This document shows, one piece after another, positions 16,602 to 18,656 of a stretch of DNA of 18,656 nt. The stretch's first letter is position 1, and the number at the start of each line of letters is the position of its first letter. Where the stretch lies: positions 1-18,656 of the forward strand of contig JAIEQQ010000089.1 of NCBI GenBank assembly GCA_019747615.1, in the 5' to 3' direction. Under the pieces are notes generated by a model that worked only from the letters and a program-made list of their open reading frames with translations, ran no database searches and was not told the DNA's origin. The position numbers were made by a program, and so were the translations under genes. The stretch is from Phycisphaerales bacterium (GTDB lineage: Bacteria > Planctomycetota > Phycisphaerae > Phycisphaerales > UBA1924).

Positions 16602-16663
16602 TCCTCCCTCCCCCATCTGCCGCCCGCGGGCCGAGCACGCCCCCTTCGCAACCAAAGGCTCGC

Positions 16664-17098
16664 ATGATCCTTGAGAAGCACCAACCCGTCGAACTTGCCG
16701 GTCAGCACCGCCTGCTGATCACTCGCGCCGCGCCGGGGACGCTCGGTGGGGCGTCGCCCGCTGGCGATACGCAGGAAGACACGCTGTGCCTGATGAACAG
16801 CGATGGCGCGATCGCCCTGACCATCCGCGTCGGCCCGATGGGCGCAACGATCGAAGTGGGCGGCGATTTGGTGGGGCTCAAAGTCGCGGGCGATCTGGCC
16901 ATCGACGCTCGTCGTCTGTCGCTCCACGGCCGCGAACACGTCTCCATCACCTCCGGCGGCGACGCCACCGTTCGCATCGCTCAGACCCTCACCCAGTACG
17001 CCGCCCGCCAGTCGATCGTTTCAACCCTCGGCGACCTCACGCTCTACTCCAACGACGACGTCAAAGTTGACGGCGAACGCATCCGCATGAACTGCTAG
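16664..17098 (+). CDS. Small beta-repeat protein downstream of vgrG (VgrG-needle/DUF3540-like, tentative)
   Basis: The 144-residue product is not assigned to a family with certainty. The first 45 residues look globular and polar. From about residue 50 it alternates short beta strands and Gly/Asp turns (LTIRVGPMGATIEVGGDL, VAGDLAIDARRLSLHG, LGDLTLYSNDDVKVDGERIRMN), which resembles a VgrG beta-helix or the C-terminal part of DUF3540 proteins found beside DUF2169 genes. It may extend or cap the spike or join the cargo complex. The ATG at 16664 has AAAGG 5 bases upstream; the in-frame extension back into vgrG (to 16334) is Arg-rich and is a shadow of vgrG. It lies 62 bp after vgrG and 12 bp before the next gene, so the cassette is probably one transcript. 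Confidence 0.82.
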   Translation: MILEKHQPVELAGQHRLLITRAAPGTLGGASPAGDTQEDTLCLMNSDGAIALTIRVGPMGATIEVGGDLVGLKVAGDLAIDARRLSLHGREHVSITSGGDATVRIAQTLTQYAARQSIVSTLGDLTLYSNDDVKVDGERIRMNC

Positions 17099-17110
17099 GC
17101 GACCACACCC

Positions 17111-17521
17111 ATGCTCCGTGACGCTCGTGATATCGCCGCCGCCATCGCGTACGGCAAGGAACTCGACCAGCTCCGTGACGATCAGTTGCGCCGCGGGTTG
17201 ACGGGCCAGCCGATCCCGCCCGAGGAGCTGCGCGCACTCGAGGCCGGCGTCGTTCAGAAGGTCCGCGTTGAGTACTTCAATCTCCCCGCTCGTCAGATGT
17301 TCATGCCCCTGCAAGACGCCGCGGCACTGAGCGACGATGCCGACTTCGCGAAGCGACAGACCCTCCTGATGGAAGAAGCCACGCTCGACTCGCACCGCCT
17401 CCTCTGCGAGATCCCCTTCGTCGGCCAGCCGGGGTTCGACGATCCCGACCCGCCAGCGCCGGCCCCCGCCTCGTTGCCAATCGCCGACCCACTCCCGAGC
17501 AAACCACCGGTGCGCCCATGA
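17111..17521 (+). CDS. Unrecognised 136-residue protein with proline-rich tail, coupled to DUF2169 gene
   Basis: No family is recognised. The first 100 residues are charged and predicted helical (MLRDARDIAAAIAYGKELDQLRD opening, later FAKRQTLLMEEATLDSHRLL). The last 25 or so are Pro/Ala-rich and probably disordered. There is no signal peptide or membrane segment. The ATG lies 12 bp after the previous stop, with only a weak purine stretch upstream. Its stop overlaps the DUF2169 start as ATGA (17518-17521), so the two are translationally coupled and may act as partners. A chaperone, adaptor or linker role in cargo loading is a reasonable inference from position, but nothing in the sequence proves it. 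Confidence 0.8.
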   Translation: MLRDARDIAAAIAYGKELDQLRDDQLRRGLTGQPIPPEELRALEAGVVQKVRVEYFNLPARQMFMPLQDAAALSDDADFAKRQTLLMEEATLDSHRLLCEIPFVGQPGFDDPDPPAPAPASLPIADPLPSKPPVRP

Positions 17522-18570
17522 AGCTCGTGAATCACACAGCACTGCCCGGCGCCCTGCTGGTCGGCTCGACCACAGACAATGAGCAGACCGGCATGGTCGC
17601 GTGCAAAGTGACCTATCGCCTCACGCCCGACGGTCGCCTTGAGCCCGTGCCTCGCGATGACATGTGGGACATCCTCGTCGGCCCCGCGGTGGTCAACGAC
17701 GTGCCGCTGCTACCCGATCTGGACTATCGCAAGCGTGGTATTGATCTGCTGATCTTCGGCACCGCACGCACGCCCGACGCCAAGCCCCAGAAGGAACTGG
17801 ATCTGCACATCACCTGTGGCGGCCTCAGCCACCACACGCGCGTGTTTGGTGATCGAACGTGGCTGAAGTCTGACGACGACTTGCTCATCTCCGACGCCGA
17901 GCCGTTCGTCCAAATGCCGCTCACGAACGACCGCGCTTTCGGCGGTGCCGGCAAGATCGAAGGCCGCCCCGCGCCACACAGCGTCAATCCTGTCGGCAAG
18001 GGCTTCATCCTCAATCGCGAGGACGCCGCCGGCGTCGCGCTGCCAAACCTTGAACGCCCCGACATGTTGATCCGCATCTGGACCAACAACCCCATTCCCG
18101 CCTGCTTCTACAAACCTCAGGGTCTGCTGCTGGATCGCACCGGCCCGAACTCCTTTGACGCGCTGAGTGAAAACGAAGACCCGCTGGCGTTGTCGCGTAT
18201 CGCGCTCGGCCGCGTGTTCAATCAAGTCGTGCCCGGGCTTGTTTGTGCCGAAGGCCAGCTCGGTCGTGAGCTCCGACTGCATGGCTTTGATCATCAGGGC
18301 GACGTCGTCTTTCCGCTTCCGCCTGAGCGATCCCGGCCCGGCCAGTGGGGGCCTTGCGTGCATGTCGCAGCGGGCGAGCGTCGCTCGCGCTTCCCGCTCT
18401 CAATCCGCTCGGTCATCGCGTTTGTCGATGAACGGGCGCTCGTGGTGACGTACGCAGGCGTGTTTCGCTATCTCATGATCCCTGAACAGATCCGCACCGC
18501 CGTGCTCACTTGGACGGGCGATATCGCCGTCAACCCGTCGCGTGCCATTCCTTCCGTCGTCAGCACCTGA
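17518..18570 (+). CDS. DUF2169 family protein, probable T6SS effector-loading adaptor
   Basis: DUF2169 proteins occur beside vgrG, PAAR-like (DUF4150) and effector genes and are regarded as adaptors needed to load cargo on the spike. The 350-residue product shows the family hallmarks: an N-terminal segment ending in a GIDLLIFGTARTP strand, VFGDRTW, then EPFVQMPLTNDRAFGG (RAFGG at 139-143) and NPVGKGF (157-163), continuing with N.PIPACFYKPQG. It is a stand-alone version without the pentapeptide-repeat extension seen in some homologues. It starts at an ATGA overlap with the upstream small protein. No signal peptide is seen, in agreement with a cytoplasmic adaptor. Effectors served by DUF2169 proteins usually lie close by, which points to the gene beginning at 18610. 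Confidence 0.9.
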   Translation: MKLVNHTALPGALLVGSTTDNEQTGMVACKVTYRLTPDGRLEPVPRDDMWDILVGPAVVNDVPLLPDLDYRKRGIDLLIFGTARTPDAKPQKELDLHITCGGLSHHTRVFGDRTWLKSDDDLLISDAEPFVQMPLTNDRAFGGAGKIEGRPAPHSVNPVGKGFILNREDAAGVALPNLERPDMLIRIWTNNPIPACFYKPQGLLLDRTGPNSFDALSENEDPLALSRIALGRVFNQVVPGLVCAEGQLGRELRLHGFDHQGDVVFPLPPERSRPGQWGPCVHVAAGERRSRFPLSIRSVIAFVDERALVVTYAGVFRYLMIPEQIRTAVLTWTGDIAVNPSRAIPSVVST

Positions 18571-18609
18571 CCACCCGCTCACTGTCCTTCGCGATCAACT
18601 GACCAACCC

Positions 18610-18656
18610 ATGCTGCTGCCGATTCCTAAACCCAAGTCCCTCAGCGATCTCCCGAC
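18610..18656 (+). CDS. Start of a further gene, cut by the window end
   Basis: An ATG at 18610, 39 bp after the DUF2169 stop, opens a frame that stays open to the edge and encodes MLLPIPKPKSLSDLP. No strong Shine-Dalgarno sequence is seen. The family cannot be judged from 15 residues. By position it could be a PAAR-like/DUF4150 tip protein, an effector, or the next T6SS component. Confidence 0.45.
   Translation, partial: MLLPIPKPKSLSDLP

Noticed and set aside
14733..16655. Long open frame on the - strand opposite vgrG (640 codons)
   Set aside because: Its repeats are simply the antisense of the VgrG octads, and no independent coding signal is seen.
16334..16663. In-frame N-terminal extension of the 144-residue protein into vgrG
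   Set aside because: The extension is Arg/His-rich nonsense in the vgrG +1 frame. The ATG at 16664 with AAAGG upstream is a better start, outside vgrG.
1..18656. tRNA, rRNA, CRISPR array, insertion sequence or integrase
   Set aside because: Looked for and not seen. There are no tandem spacer-repeat blocks, no transposase-like product and no tRNA-like cloverleaf that I could recognise by eye. A dedicated tRNA/ncRNA scan would be the decisive test.

Overview
The window is one end of a type VI secretion system (T6SS) locus in a high-GC Gram-negative bacterium. Everything recognisable lies on the + strand, and codons end mostly in G or C. The core proteins are close to the Pseudomonas aeruginosa H1-T6SS type (TagJ-containing, often called subtype i3). 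The upstream giant repeat protein and the unrecognised accessory genes do not look like ordinary proteobacterial neighbours. A Planctomycetota (Phycisphaerae-like) host is my best guess, but it is an inference with no marker gene behind it.

Layout. Positions 1-2195 hold the C-terminal part of a very large, beta-strand-rich, filamentous-haemagglutinin-like surface protein, followed by a strong intrinsic terminator (2220-2259). The T6SS run then starts almost on top of that terminator: tssA (2274, TTG start), tssB, tssC, hcp, tagJ, tssE, tssF, tssG, tssH/clpV, an unrecognised 355-residue protein, and vgrG. This order matches my memory of P. aeruginosa HSI-I (tssA1 to vgrG1a) except for the extra gene between clpV and vgrG. 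hcp sits in its own compartment, with a 165-bp leader carrying a small hairpin and a 13-bp stem terminator just behind it. tagJ-tssE-tssF-tssG are tightly packed or overlapping and look translationally coupled.

From vgrG onward the locus becomes an accessory spike/cargo cassette: vgrG, a 144-residue beta-repeat protein resembling a free-standing piece of spike, a 136-residue protein with a proline-rich tail, a DUF2169 protein (a family linked to T6SS effector loading), and the first codons of another gene cut off by the window edge. The cargo or a PAAR-like tip would be expected just downstream.

How it works together. TssE, TssF and TssG are baseplate wedge parts and TssA caps and primes assembly. 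TssB/TssC form the contractile sheath around the Hcp tube, VgrG is the spike, ClpV recycles contracted sheath, and TagJ is a sheath/ClpV accessory. The membrane complex (TssJ, TssL, TssM), TssK and the phosphorylation regulators are not in this window. The most interesting undescribed parts are the three unrecognised proteins at 13397-14464, 16664-17098 and 17111-17521, and the compartmentalised transcription suggested around hcp and at the tssA start.
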